From the NCBI GenBank assembly GCA_937871985.1, contig CALMPB010000412.1:1-43239 (forward strand): a stretch of 43,239 bases of DNA. Direction: 5' to 3'. The position numbers and the translations under genes are program-made. This document shows, one piece after another, positions 24,412 to 33,313 of the stretch. The notes below the pieces were generated by a model. That model worked only from the letters and a program-made list of their open reading frames with translations. It was not told the DNA's origin and did not search any database. The first letter of the stretch is position 1; the number at the start of each line of letters is the position of its first letter. This stretch comes from an uncultured Burkholderiaceae bacterium. Lineage in GTDB: Bacteria; Pseudomonadota; Gammaproteobacteria; Burkholderiales; Burkholderiaceae.

Positions 24412-25724
24412 ATGTGGATGAACGATATCTCAAAGATTGGAGCGGTCTGACGCGCGGCGTGCCCAGCGCGGTACATCGGCCTACGACCACGGAGGAGGTG
24501 GCGGCGCTTGTTCGCGAGGCCGACCTGCATGGCCGCAAGATCACGATTCAGGGCGGCCTGACGGGGCTGGCCGGCGGCGCGGTGCCGGGCGATGGCGATG
24601 TGGTGATCAACATGGAACGCATGAATCGCATTGAATCCATCGACGAGGTTGAAGGGATCATGCAGGTGCAGGCCGGCGCCACCTTGCAAGCCGTGCAAGA
24701 AGCCGCGGCCGAGGCCGGTTGGTTTTTTCCGGTGGACTTGGGCGCGCGCGGCACATGCCAGGTCGGCGGCAATGCGGCCACTAACGCCGGCGGCACGCAG
24801 GTGGTGCGTTACGGCACGATGCGCGATTCGGTGCTGGGACTGGAAGCGGTCCTGCCCGATGGATCTGTCGTGACGTCACTGACGCGCCTGGTGAAAAACA
24901 GCTCCGGCCTGGACCTGCGGTATTTGTTCATCGGGTCTGAAGGAACTCTCGGCGTGATCACCCGACTGACCCTGCGCTTGCAGCCTGATCCGGGCGCGCC
25001 GGCTACGGCGCTGGTGCAAGTGCCAGACACACAGTCCATGACCTTGTTGCTGCGCCATCTGAAAAAGACCTTGGGCCCGCAGCTGACCGCCTATGAATTT
25101 ATGTCCGCGCAATTTCTGCAGAGGGCGGCGGACCTGACGGGCGTGCCTTTGCCTCTGTCCGGTGATGCGCCCTGGAGCGTGCTGATACAGGCGAGCGGTG
25201 TCGCTGGCGCGGATCCTCAGGTGGCGCTGGAAAGCGCGCTGGAACAGGCGTTGGAGGCGGGCACAATCAGTGATTGCGCGATAGCTTCCAGCTTGTCGGA
25301 TGCGCACAAATTCTGGCGCTTGCGGGAGTGCATTCCCGAACTCCTGACGGCACTCAAGCCCACGGTGAATTTTGACTGCGGCTTGCCTTGGGCCGAGATG
25401 GCGCGGTACGTGGCTGAGGTCGAGACGGCGCTGAAAAAGCGGTATCCGGACGCGACCCATCTGTTCCTCGGCCACTTGGGAGATAACAATATCCACATCC
25501 TGACCGGCCCGCACGCTCAAGACGAATGGCAGAACGTGGAAGAACTCGTCTACAACGCGCTGCGGGGCCGGCACGGTACTGTCAGCGCTGAGCATGGCAT
25601 CGGCTTTCTGAAAAAGCCGTTTCTGGCGTATACCCGCAGCAAAGGTGAAGTTGCGCTGCTCAAACGTCTGAAACGCGCGCTTGATCCCAACGATACGCTG
25701 AACCCGGGCCGTATTTTCGATTGA
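24408..25724 (+). CDS. FAD-linked oxidase, D-2-hydroxyacid dehydrogenase type
   Basis: A 438-residue FAD-binding oxidoreductase of the GlcD/D-2-hydroxyglutarate/lactate dehydrogenase group. The FAD-binding (PCMH) half includes VHRPTTTEEVAALVREA, ITIQGGLTGLAGG and GGNAATNAGGTQVVRYGTMR. The C-terminal catalytic half includes HLGDNNIHI and ends DPNDTLNPGRIFD, a family signature. The start overlaps the sulfatase stop (ATGA). In context it would oxidise the hydroxy acid released by the sulfatase, passing electrons to a quinone or electron-transfer protein; this pathway is an inference. Confidence 0.88.
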   Translation: MNVDERYLKDWSGLTRGVPSAVHRPTTTEEVAALVREADLHGRKITIQGGLTGLAGGAVPGDGDVVINMERMNRIESIDEVEGIMQVQAGATLQAVQEAAAEAGWFFPVDLGARGTCQVGGNAATNAGGTQVVRYGTMRDSVLGLEAVLPDGSVVTSLTRLVKNSSGLDLRYLFIGSEGTLGVITRLTLRLQPDPGAPATALVQVPDTQSMTLLLRHLKKTLGPQLTAYEFMSAQFLQRAADLTGVPLPLSGDAPWSVLIQASGVAGADPQVALESALEQALEAGTISDCAIASSLSDAHKFWRLRECIPELLTALKPTVNFDCGLPWAEMARYVAEVETALKKRYPDATHLFLGHLGDNNIHILTGPHAQDEWQNVEELVYNALRGRHGTVSAEHGIGFLKKPFLAYTRSKGEVALLKRLKRALDPNDTLNPGRIFD

Positions 25725-25729
25725 CGACA

Positions 25730-25754
25730 TGCGGGCGGCGAGGCCGAGCCCGCA
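25730..25754. terminator. GC-rich hairpin after the FAD oxidase gene
   Basis: TGCGGGC and GCCCGCA form a 7-bp perfect stem around an 11-nt loop, starting 6 bp after the stop codon. No T-tract follows. The remaining 255 bp to the convergent regulator gene hold no frame with a recognisable domain. Confidence 0.35.
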
Positions 25755-26009
25755 AGCATTGCGCTCATCTTCGCCGATAGATTGAAACGGACGCAGGGAG
25801 GTTGACGGCTTGGTGTTCCGTCATGACTTCGAAGAGGTACCGCCCAGGGTGGAGGATGAGATCTCCGAAGCCGGCATCGAGTTGCTCGTTCGCAGGGTGC
25901 CGCTTTGGCCCTGGATCGTCGAGAATGCGGGCCGCTGCCGCGCAGCGAGGCGGGACTTCGACAGGCAACGCTGTGAACGCGAATCCTGGCCGGCGGTGTG
26001 AGTGGCCCA

Positions 26010-27428
26010 TCAATTTGATTCCACGATTCTTGCAAGCGTCGCGCATGTGGTGCCTATGTTGCCGCGGTGCAGGTTCGTCACGCTGAGCAGCAGGCCACGT
26101 TGCGCATGGGGGCGACTGATATGCCAGGCAGAGAGCGCCGAAGGCGCAAGGCCATGTGCGCGGGCGATACGCACCACGGCAATGTCGTCGCAGGCCTGTC
26201 GCAGCGGCGCGATTACGCCCAGGCCAGCGGCCAGCGCGCCTGGCAGAAACCTGCTCACATGCATTAGCGCGAGGTTGCGGCGTTCGGTATAGAGCGCCTT
26301 CATCTGCCGCAGGTGCCGCAGGAAGTGCCCATTGGATAGAAACTCCGTGACAGCCAACTGGGTAGTCCGGTTCGGTGCCGGCGCCAACACAGCGGCAACC
26401 TCGATCAGGCGCTCGGCCAGCGAACGCGGGGCGACGACGAAGCCCAGGCCAAGCGCCGGGCTGAGCGTTTTGCTGAACGACCCGATGTGGACCACGCGCT
26501 CGGCGCCTGCGCCTGACGCAAGGGCCGGTGCGGCGCGGCCATCGAGCTGAAGTTCGCCAAGATAGTCGTCTTCGATGATCCAGGCGCCGCTTGACGCGGC
26601 CCAGGTGAGCAAGGCGTGTCTTCGCGCTCGCGACAGCGTCACGCCCAGCGGTGCGTGTTGGCCCGGTGTGACCAACGCCAGTATGGCGTCGGGCGCGCGG
26701 GCGATGCCATCTTCCACGCGCAGCCCCTGCGCATCAACGGGCACGGGTTCGATCGCGGCGCCGATCAGTTCGAGCCCGCGTCTTCCAAGCGGATAACCTG
26801 GCTCCTCGATCCACGCCTTGCGCCCGTAAGCGCGCAGCGCCGTCAGGACAAGCAGCAAGCCCTGCCGGTATCCGCTGGTGATGATGATTTGGTCGGGATG
26901 GCATTGCATCTGCCGGCTAATCGCAAGGTGGCTCGCGATCCGGGCCCGCAGCGCAGGTTCGCCCCGCAGGTCAGCGTAGGCGGTGCAAGTGATGGCGTCG
27001 TCGCGTGCGGCACGCGTGCACATGCGGGCCCAGAGCTTGGCCGGAAACGCGTCGTGAGCGGGTACGCCCATTTGGAACGGCAGCGGTGCGCTCGAGAATG
27101 GGCGTGTGAATGCCGCCAAGGGCCTGTCGATTGGCTCCTCGTCGACCGTTTCACCCGCGGCTGACCTGGCGCATACGCGTGTGCCTGCGGGGCCGGCGCC
27201 GAATACCAGGTTTTCGGCGATCAGCCGATCGTAAGCCACGCGGATGGTGCCGCGCGCGACGCCCAGCTGCGCCGCGAGGTCCCGACCGGAAGGCAAACGC
27301 TGCCCCGGCGCAAGCCGGCCGTCGAGGATTGCGCGTCGCAGGCTCGCATGGATCTGGTCGCCAATTGGCGCGACGGCGGCGCGGTCCACCTGGATGGACA
27401 GCCCTTTTGGCGTATTGCGGTTAGTCAT
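26010..27428 (-). CDS. MocR/PdxR-type GntR regulator with aminotransferase domain
   Basis: A 472-residue fusion regulator. The N-terminal GntR winged helix spans about 15-85 (LRRAILDGRLAPGQRLPSGR, LAAQLGVARGTIRVAYDRL). A class I aminotransferase-like domain follows from about 115, with the PLP-lysine motif GSFSKTLSP and IIEDDYLGEL. MocR proteins use PLP or PLP adducts as effectors, often for vitamin B6 or amino-compound genes. It diverges from an AhpD-like gene 140 bp away, its probable target. The short intergenic region should hold the operator; no repeat there stood out clearly. Confidence 0.9.
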   Translation of the reverse strand: MTNRNTPKGLSIQVDRAAVAPIGDQIHASLRRAILDGRLAPGQRLPSGRDLAAQLGVARGTIRVAYDRLIAENLVFGAGPAGTRVCARSAAGETVDEEPIDRPLAAFTRPFSSAPLPFQMGVPAHDAFPAKLWARMCTRAARDDAITCTAYADLRGEPALRARIASHLAISRQMQCHPDQIIITSGYRQGLLLVLTALRAYGRKAWIEEPGYPLGRRGLELIGAAIEPVPVDAQGLRVEDGIARAPDAILALVTPGQHAPLGVTLSRARRHALLTWAASSGAWIIEDDYLGELQLDGRAAPALASGAGAERVVHIGSFSKTLSPALGLGFVVAPRSLAERLIEVAAVLAPAPNRTTQLAVTEFLSNGHFLRHLRQMKALYTERRNLALMHVSRFLPGALAAGLGVIAPLRQACDDIAVVRIARAHGLAPSALSAWHISRPHAQRGLLLSVTNLHRGNIGTTCATLARIVESN

Positions 27429-27568
27429 CTTGGGTCAGTCGTTTCGGCGTATTTTGGGCCTGTTTCTCCAATGCCGGCTGGAGTAATGTCCGGTTATGAC
27501 ATGGATCGCGCTCGAAGTCGATAGCCGGCCGCGACGCGACGCATCATCAACGACAGGAAAGGACTGTG

Positions 27569-28015
27569 ATGACCCGTTTGAATTGGCAAGAGATCGCACC
27601 TGAAGGCGCGAAGGCACTGTTCGGTATCCACCACTACGTCACGAAGAAGACGAACCTGCCGGAGGAGCTCGTGCATCTTGTGTTCCTCCGCGTGTCGCAA
27701 ATAAACGGCTGCGCGCACTGCATCGACATGCACAGTCGCGATCTCCGGAAAACCATGTCGATCGACAAGATCACGTTGGTACCGGTATGGGACGAGGTGG
27801 GCGACCTGTTTTCTGAGCAGGAGCGCGCGGCGCTGGCCTGGGCTGAGGAGGTGACCCGTGTGAGCGAAACGCATGCCTCTGATGAGGCGTATGCCGCCGC
27901 CTCGGCGCACTTCACGCCCAAGGATCTGGTTGACCTTACGATCACGATCGCGGCGATGAATGCATTCAATCGACTGGGTGCGCCGTTTCGGCTTCCTGTC
28001 GCCGCCCGGTTGTGA
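27569..28015 (+). CDS. Carboxymuconolactone decarboxylase family (AhpD-like) protein
   Basis: A 148-residue all-helical protein with the redox motif in QINGCAHCIDMHSRDLRK, the CxxC(x3)H arrangement of AhpD-like peroxidases. Family members reduce alkyl hydroperoxides or partner peroxiredoxins; true carboxymuconolactone decarboxylases lack this CxxC. The ATG at 27569 lies behind AGGAAAGG; an overlapping GTG at 27566 is weaker. It diverges from the MocR regulator, a pairing common in proteobacteria. Confidence 0.87.
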   Translation: MTRLNWQEIAPEGAKALFGIHHYVTKKTNLPEELVHLVFLRVSQINGCAHCIDMHSRDLRKTMSIDKITLVPVWDEVGDLFSEQERAALAWAEEVTRVSETHASDEAYAAASAHFTPKDLVDLTITIAAMNAFNRLGAPFRLPVAARL

Positions 28016-28137
28016 TCTGGCTTCCGCGCGCAGATTTGGAGAGATGCTTGGGTGGCCAGAAGATTGCGGAATCCTGGGCGCCGCTGGTGTGCCCGACGAC
28101 GCGACTCATCTCGTTGCGCTCGTATCTCTGACACGGT

Positions 28138-28359
28138 CTACGAAGAAGACCGGATTAGCCCCGCATAGACGCCACGCTGCGCCAGCAGTGCTTCATGGGT
28201 GCCACGTTCCACGATCCGCCCCGATTGCAGCACCAAGATCAGATCGGCGTGGCGAACGGTCGATAGCCGGTGCGCGATTGTGATGGTGGTCCGGTTCTTC
28301 GACAGGGCGTTCAAGGCTTGGGTCAGCGCTCGCTCGGTTCGAGCATCGAGCGAGCTTGT
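28138..28359 (-). pseudogene. C-terminal remnant of an ABC exporter ATPase
   Basis: The minus strand encodes TSSLDARTERALTQALNAL and then TITIAHRLSTVRHADLILVL, ending GTHEALLAQRGVYAGL. This is the end of an exporter-type ABC ATPase from just after Walker B through the H-loop. The Walker A, signature and membrane domains are gone, and the preceding residues in the same frame do not match the family. The surrounding 28016-28651 contains no intact gene; other frames near 28480-28600 look like further decayed protein. It marks a deletion or recombination scar. Confidence 0.8.
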
Positions 28360-28651
28360 GGGAATTTCAATCCCGCTTTCGGCGGATAGGGTTATGCGTG
28401 CGAAGCCGTCGCCGGGACGTTTGCCCATCTTTTTACAGTGCGTGCGGCGCGTAGGCTCTATGCCTACGTGGAAGATTATCGGGAACCTGGTGGTCGTCCA
28501 GTCCGGTGATGTGCCAGCCAACCCGCAGCAAGCCAAATATCGACACCGCGCGCAGCCAGTGCAGGATACTGAGGGACGCTGGGTCGCGTTCGATCGTTTC
28601 GGGACGGGCCTTGGGTTTTCGATGATGTGCGTGGGGACGAGCAGCGGCTTT

Positions 28652-29620
28652 TCAGTCTAGCGAGATGCCGGACTCTTGGGCCACACGCCGCCATTTTCCT
28701 TGCTCGGTCGCAAGCATGTCACGGAATTGTCCGGCTGAGCCCGGCGACACTTCCACGCCTCTTGCGGTCAGCTTTTCCCGCACATCGGGCATATGCAATA
28801 CGGAGTTCAAGGCTGCATTGAGCCGTTGTACTACGTCAGGCGCCATGTTAGCGGGTGCGAATACGCCCATCCACCCTTCCGCGGCCAGGTCCTGGAAGCC
28901 CAGCTCTGTCAGGGTGGGGGTGTCCGGCAGGTCTCGCAGCCGTGCGGGGGAGGGCGTAGCCAGCGCGCGCAGCTTTCCCGATTTGATATGAGGCAAGGCG
29001 ACTGCCGCGGTTTCGAAGGTGAAGTCGACCTCGTTCGCCAACAATGCGGTCATTGCCGGCGCGCTGCCTTGGTAGGGGATATGGGTCGCTCTGATCCCGG
29101 TGCGTGACAGGAACAGCTCGCCAAGCATGTGATTGGTTGATCCGATGCCGAACGACGAAAAGTTCAGGCGATCGGGTTGCGCCTTGGCCCGGGCGATCAG
29201 GGATTGCACGCTGGTGATGGGCGAGGAGGCGGGCACGACCAGGACAAAACTGACGCTGCCCACTTCGCCTATTGGCGTGAATTGCTCGAGCACGTCGTAC
29301 GGCGCCGTCTTGCGTGTCACCGGGTTGATGATCATCTCGGCGCTGGTACCAAAGAACAATGTGTTGCCATCTGGGGTGGCGCGCGCCACGTTCAATGCGC
29401 CCAGCGTGCCGCCGGCGCCGCCCCGGTTCTCGACAATCGTGGGTTGGTTCAGGAACGAGGGGAGCTTTTCCGCAATGATGCGGGCGGCCCCGTCGGTGCC
29501 CCCGCCTGGAGGAAAGCCGACTACCAGGCGTAGTGGGCCCGCGGGATTGCCGGTGGCGCCGGCCTGGGCGGCGCATAGCGCGCTCAGGCACAGGAAGACC
29601 AAACGGAGCAGCATTTTCAT
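28652..29620 (-). CDS. Bug-family (TctC-type) periplasmic solute-binding protein
   Basis: A 322-residue secreted binding protein. The signal peptide MKMLLRLVFLCLSALCAAQA ends near residue 22. The family marks are LRLVVGFPPGGGTDGAARI, IVENRGGAGGTLGA and HIPYQGSAPAMTALLANEVD. The ATG at 29620 has GGAG six bases upstream. It lies 54 bp downstream of a glutathione S-transferase gene in the same direction and is probably co-transcribed from the operator region at 30393-30439. The ligand is unknown. Confidence 0.9.
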   Translation of the reverse strand: MKMLLRLVFLCLSALCAAQAGATGNPAGPLRLVVGFPPGGGTDGAARIIAEKLPSFLNQPTIVENRGGAGGTLGALNVARATPDGNTLFFGTSAEMIINPVTRKTAPYDVLEQFTPIGEVGSVSFVLVVPASSPITSVQSLIARAKAQPDRLNFSSFGIGSTNHMLGELFLSRTGIRATHIPYQGSAPAMTALLANEVDFTFETAAVALPHIKSGKLRALATPSPARLRDLPDTPTLTELGFQDLAAEGWMGVFAPANMAPDVVQRLNAALNSVLHMPDVREKLTARGVEVSPGSAGQFRDMLATEQGKWRRVAQESGISLD

Positions 29621-29674
29621 GGGGTTCTCCAAAGGGAACGGGTATGTCCCAAAAGGGGGGGGCGAACAATGGCG

Positions 29675-30310
29675 TTACGGTTGGGCCGCGCGTTGACGCA
29701 CGCCTTCTTCATGGGCCGCCCGTTCGGCGGCGCATACGCTGGACCGGGTGCCGACCCGCTGCAGATAGGCTTCCAGATGGGGCCATGCGGCGGTGTCGAT
29801 GTCGTGGGCGCGGGTCCACATGGCGATGGTGTAGCAGTGCGCGTCCGCAATCGTGAAGTGGCGGCCCATCAGGAAGTCCCGTTCCGCCAATTGGTCGTTG
29901 AGCCATTGCAGCCGGCCTTGCAGATACTGGCGGGCGATCAATTTGTACTCGGGCGGCGTGGTGGCTTTGAACAGCGGCATGAAGCCGCCTTTATGCAGAT
30001 CCGCCGCGATGAAGCTCATCCACTCCATGATGCGGTAGCGAATCAGCGACCCGGGCGGCGCGAACAAGGTCGTGCCGGGCTGTTGGTCGGCCAGGTATTG
30101 CATGATGACGGCGCCTTCGCTGAGGTACAGCCCGTCGGGCAATTGCAAGGTGGGCACCGTACCCTTTGAGTTGATCAGCAGGTAATCGGTCCCATCAGCC
30201 AACCGCTTGGTGCGCATGTTGACCCATTGCAGGTCCAACGCAATGCCGAGTTCGCGCGCAACGATATCGACCGCCAGGGAGCAACCCCGTACCTCGTGAT
30301 AGAACTTCAT
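29675..30310 (-). CDS. Glutathione S-transferase, beta-like class
   Basis: A 211-residue GST. The N-terminal thioredoxin fold begins MKFYHEVRGCSLAVDIVARE, with Cys10 in the position of beta-class enzymes. GTVPTLQLPDG and the glutathione-binding LSEGAVIMQYLAD follow. The helical C-terminal domain includes FLMGRHFTIADAHCYTIAMW. The start at 30310 aligns with the family; the frame extends upstream without homology. It may conjugate or isomerise an intermediate of the pathway encoded nearby. It diverges from the propeller-hydrolase operon, sharing an intergenic region with operator A. Confidence 0.9.
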   Translation of the reverse strand: MKFYHEVRGCSLAVDIVARELGIALDLQWVNMRTKRLADGTDYLLINSKGTVPTLQLPDGLYLSEGAVIMQYLADQQPGTTLFAPPGSLIRYRIMEWMSFIAADLHKGGFMPLFKATTPPEYKLIARQYLQGRLQWLNDQLAERDFLMGRHFTIADAHCYTIAMWTRAHDIDTAAWPHLEAYLQRVGTRSSVCAAERAAHEEGVRQRAAQP

Positions 30311-30392
30311 GTCAGTTTTCCCAGGTGACGTGCCAAAGCTGCAGCGGGATGCGGGGCTGCTCGGCATCGGATTGAAACTTCGGCCTATCTTC

Positions 30393-30439
30393 AAATCGTA
30401 GTACCAAGATAGAAAAATAATTAATTCAGTACTACAATT
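30393..30439. promoter_or_regulatory. Operator A, probable FCD-regulator site
   Basis: GTAGTAC (30399-30404 plus c30404-30405 region) and GTACTAC (30429-30435) form an inverted repeat about 23 bp apart in an AT-rich stretch. The 47-bp block starting AAATCGTA and ending TACAATT matches a block at 34374-34420 with identical arm spacing. It lies between the divergent GST and propeller genes and so could control both directions. Confidence 0.68.
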
Positions 30440-30608
30440 CTTGCGTGACTCGAGGTTGTTTCCAACTAGGGGAAACGCTTGTCTCGCCAATGGCCTGACG
30501 TCGGCGGCTTCTTGAGCCATATCGAAGGCCAGCCGGCCTTTGGTGAGCGCCGGGGGGGCGGTCGGGACCGGCCGAGCACTTATTTCCTAAAAGGGGAAGG
30601 AGGACATC

Positions 30609-31661
30609 ATGCAAGGCACGATCTTGGTGGGGACTGCGGGGCAGGGCATATTGCGAAGCAACGACAACGGCGCGAGCTGGCATCGGCTAGGTCTGAAGGA
30701 GGCGATCGAGTTTGACGGCGTCGTGCGCTGCCTGGCGGTCGACCCGTCCGACCCCGCCCGTGTGTTCGCCGGCGCGGATACCGGTATCTGCCTGAGTACC
30801 GACGGCGGGGCGCACTTCCAGCGGCTGGAGTCGCCGGCCAATGGGCAGACCGTCTGGGCCCTGGCATTGGATCCGAGCAATCCCGCGCTGATCTACGCGG
30901 GGACCGGGGCACCGTCGCGTGCGCGCATGTTCCGCTCCGCCGATGGCGGCCAGACGTGGGAAACGTTGCCGGTCGAGTTGCCGGAGTTCTGCGCCGGTGT
31001 GAATCGGCCGCGTATCCTGTCGATTGCCGTGGACCCCGCCAATGGCGAGGTCTGGTTCGGCGTCGAGGAGGGCGGCGCCTGGCGCAGCCGTGACCGGGGC
31101 GATTCCTGGCAGCGGATTGATTCGGCAGCCAACGGAATCGTCAGTGGCGACATCCACGCCATCAGCGTTTTGCCGGCGCGCGGTACGGCCCCGCGCACGC
31201 ATCTGATCTGCACCGTCAATTCGGTCTACACCAACGTCGACAGCGGCGAAGGCGCCTGGCAGGGCGCCAGTTCGGCGGATCGCTTCGATGGCATGTACTA
31301 CACCCGCACGATCCAGCCACTGCCCGGGGGCGAGGACACCCTATTGTTGGCGGCCGGAGATGGCACGCCTGGCACGCGGACGCGGATATATCGCTCGGAA
31401 GACCGTGGCCGCACTTGGACCTGCGCGATTTTGCACTCGACGCCGAACTCGACCTTCTGGGCCTTCGGCGCGCATACGGCCGATCCGTCGCTCGTGTTTG
31501 CAGGCACGAAGTATGGGCATTTGTTCCGGTCGATGGATGGCGGGCGCAGTTGGTTCAAGGAGTGGCGTGATTTCAGTGAGATCACAGCCGTGGCCTGGAC
31601 ACCGTTCGTCGCGCCAGTCAAGGCCCACCCTCAATCCAGATTACAGAGCCCGTCCACTTGA
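30609..31661 (+). CDS. Asp-box (BNR) beta-propeller protein
   Basis: A 350-residue protein with six Asp-box motifs of the SxDxGxxW type: residues 17-24 (SNDNGASW), 63-70 (STDGGAHF), 110-117 (SADGGQTW), 160-167 (SRDRGDSW), 263-270 (SEDRGRTW) and 308-315 (SMDGGRSW). This predicts a six-bladed sialidase- or photosystem-stability-factor-like propeller. There is no signal peptide, so it is cytoplasmic and not a classical sialidase. GGAAGGAGG lies ahead of the ATG. It is the first gene of an operon with DUF1185 and hydrolase genes. Its role there is unknown; a lyase or lactonase-like activity is possible. Confidence 0.85.
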   Translation: MQGTILVGTAGQGILRSNDNGASWHRLGLKEAIEFDGVVRCLAVDPSDPARVFAGADTGICLSTDGGAHFQRLESPANGQTVWALALDPSNPALIYAGTGAPSRARMFRSADGGQTWETLPVELPEFCAGVNRPRILSIAVDPANGEVWFGVEEGGAWRSRDRGDSWQRIDSAANGIVSGDIHAISVLPARGTAPRTHLICTVNSVYTNVDSGEGAWQGASSADRFDGMYYTRTIQPLPGGEDTLLLAAGDGTPGTRTRIYRSEDRGRTWTCAILHSTPNSTFWAFGAHTADPSLVFAGTKYGHLFRSMDGGRSWFKEWRDFSEITAVAWTPFVAPVKAHPQSRLQSPST

Positions 31662-31745
31662 CGGCCTCGGAGCCGCCGCGCCGGCCGCGTCCGCGGTGGC
31701 GGCCATTCCAGTCCCATTCCATTTCCTGAACAAGAGACGTACCGT

Positions 31746-32348
31746 ATGAAGACCCCCAATTTCAGCGCCTTCCATATCCGCAAGTGGTATCTCCAGATCG
31801 AGGATTCCCTGGCTGGAGAAACCGGAGCCCCCGCGGATGGCGAACCTCTGCGAAAGATCGTCATTGCCGCTTGCATCCACAATCCCTATGCCGGCCGCTA
31901 TGTCCAGGACCTGTCCGCGTGGATCGACGCTTCGCCCGAGCTGGGGCGCGAGTTTGGCCGTCGCATTCGCGAGGCCGCCGCGGGACGGGCGATCGAGAGC
32001 TATGGCAAAGCGTGCCTGGTGGGGATGGACGGCGAATATGAGCATGGCAATGCCTTGCTCACCAATCCCGCGGCCAACCCTGTGCGGGAAGGCGTCGGAG
32101 GCGCGAAATCCTGGGTGCCGTCCACCGGCAAGCGGGGGACGCCCGGCACGGCCATCGATATTCCCCTGGCGCACAAGGACGCGCTCTATGTGCGGTCGCA
32201 TTACGACACCGTCACGGCGCAATTCAACGACGGCCCGAACCGTGATGAAGTCGTACTGGTCTGGGCGTTCGCAACGAGGGGGCGGCTGAACGCGCGCCTG
32301 GGCGGACTGCGCGCTTCCGACGTGAAGGGGCTCGACGGCCTGTGCTGA
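31746..32348 (+). CDS. Amino acid synthesis family protein (DUF1185)
   Basis: A 200-residue protein matching the DUF1185/AA_synth family by its opening IRKWYLQIEDSLAGETG, the KIVIAACIHNPYAGRYVQDL motif, LVGMDGEYEHGNALLTNP and the late DEVVLVWAFATRGRLNARLG. The name comes from a distant tie to amino acid biosynthesis; the reaction is unproven. These proteins often occur with Bug proteins and hydrolases in Burkholderiales catabolic clusters. Spacing to the neighbours is 84 bp and 25 bp, consistent with one operon. Confidence 0.82.
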   Translation: MKTPNFSAFHIRKWYLQIEDSLAGETGAPADGEPLRKIVIAACIHNPYAGRYVQDLSAWIDASPELGREFGRRIREAAAGRAIESYGKACLVGMDGEYEHGNALLTNPAANPVREGVGGAKSWVPSTGKRGTPGTAIDIPLAHKDALYVRSHYDTVTAQFNDGPNRDEVVLVWAFATRGRLNARLGGLRASDVKGLDGLC

Positions 32349-32373
32349 GCTGGCTGGATTCAAGGAGAGGAAT

Positions 32374-33231
32374 ATGAATCGCCGCGACTATACGTTGACG
32401 GTATCCGGGCTGGGCCTTCATGTCGTTGAATGGGGCGACGTCGACGGCGATCCCATTGTCATGCTCCATGGCATCCGGGGCTACGCCGAGACCTTTTCGT
32501 GCCTGGCGGCCGCGTTGCAACCCGGCGTGCGCGTGATCGCCTTCGATCAACGCGGCCGCGGCGACTCCGATTGGGACCCCGACTGGAATTACTATGTGGA
32601 CGCCTATGTGGCGGACCTGGAGGGCGTTGCCGGGCAATTGGGCCTGGCACGATTCGATTTGCTCGGGCATTCGCTGGGCGGCATCAACGCCATTGTGTTC
32701 GCGGCGAGGCATCCGCAGTTGGTCCGCCGGTTGGTCATCGAAGACGCGGGGCCGGGCGCTTTCGAAGTCAGTGCGGGGGCCTCGCGCATCTGCCAGGAAC
32801 TCCAGACCACGCCCGAGCGGTTTGCGTCATGGGACGAGGCCGCGGCGTTCATGCGTGCGTTGCGTCCCACTGTCAGCGAGGCGGCGCGCCAGGAGCGTTT
32901 GGCCAGCATGCTCAAGCCGGTGGCGGAGGGCGGCTTTACCTGGCGCTACGACCATGCGGGTATCGCGGCCACCCGTTTGAACCCGGATCCCGCGCGGGTC
33001 GTGGACCTGGAACCCTATGTGCGGGCGATTGCGTGCGATACGCTGGTGGTGCGCGGCGGCAGGACGGACTACCTGCAGCCCGACATGGTGCGGCGCATGT
33101 GCGACCTCAATCATCGTCTTCGATCGGTCGAGATTCCGGATGCCGGCCATTATGTTCACGATGACCAGCCTGTCCTGTTTGCTGAAACGGTGCGGGCATT
33201 CCTGAGAGGCCAGCGCACCGCGCAGGACTGA
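32374..33231 (+). CDS. Alpha/beta hydrolase
   Basis: A 285-residue alpha/beta-hydrolase. The oxyanion-hole HG is in VMLHGIRG (30-36), the nucleophile in GHSLGG (S100), the catalytic His at H259 in GHYVHDD, and the acid in the preceding GGRTDYL segment. FDQRGRGDSDWDPDWNYYVD is the usual strand-4 loop. The substrate is likely a small ester, lactone or C-C bond substrate of the pathway. GGAGAGG lies before the ATG. It is the last gene of the operon starting at 30609 and ends at a shared hairpin terminator. Confidence 0.88.
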   Translation: MNRRDYTLTVSGLGLHVVEWGDVDGDPIVMLHGIRGYAETFSCLAAALQPGVRVIAFDQRGRGDSDWDPDWNYYVDAYVADLEGVAGQLGLARFDLLGHSLGGINAIVFAARHPQLVRRLVIEDAGPGAFEVSAGASRICQELQTTPERFASWDEAAAFMRALRPTVSEAARQERLASMLKPVAEGGFTWRYDHAGIAATRLNPDPARVVDLEPYVRAIACDTLVVRGGRTDYLQPDMVRRMCDLNHRLRSVEIPDAGHYVHDDQPVLFAETVRAFLRGQRTAQD

Positions 33232-33268
33232 AGAGAGAGGTGACGCGAAAGGCCCCTCAGGCCGCAAA

Positions 33269-33300
33269 CAGCCCGCCGGCCCACATGCTCCGGGGGGCTG
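33269..33300. terminator. Bidirectional hairpin between convergent genes
   Basis: CAGCCCGCCGG and CCGGGGGGCTG form an 11-bp stem with one mismatch and a 10-nt loop, midway between the hydrolase stop (33231) and the convergent Bug gene stop (33314). No T-tract is seen on either strand, so efficiency is uncertain. Confidence 0.5.
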
Positions 33301-33313
33301 CTGCGTCGCTCCC

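Noticed and set aside
25765..26046. A 93-residue minus-strand frame downstream of the MocR gene.
   Set aside because: It overlaps the regulator's 3' end, has no ribosome site and no recognisable domain.
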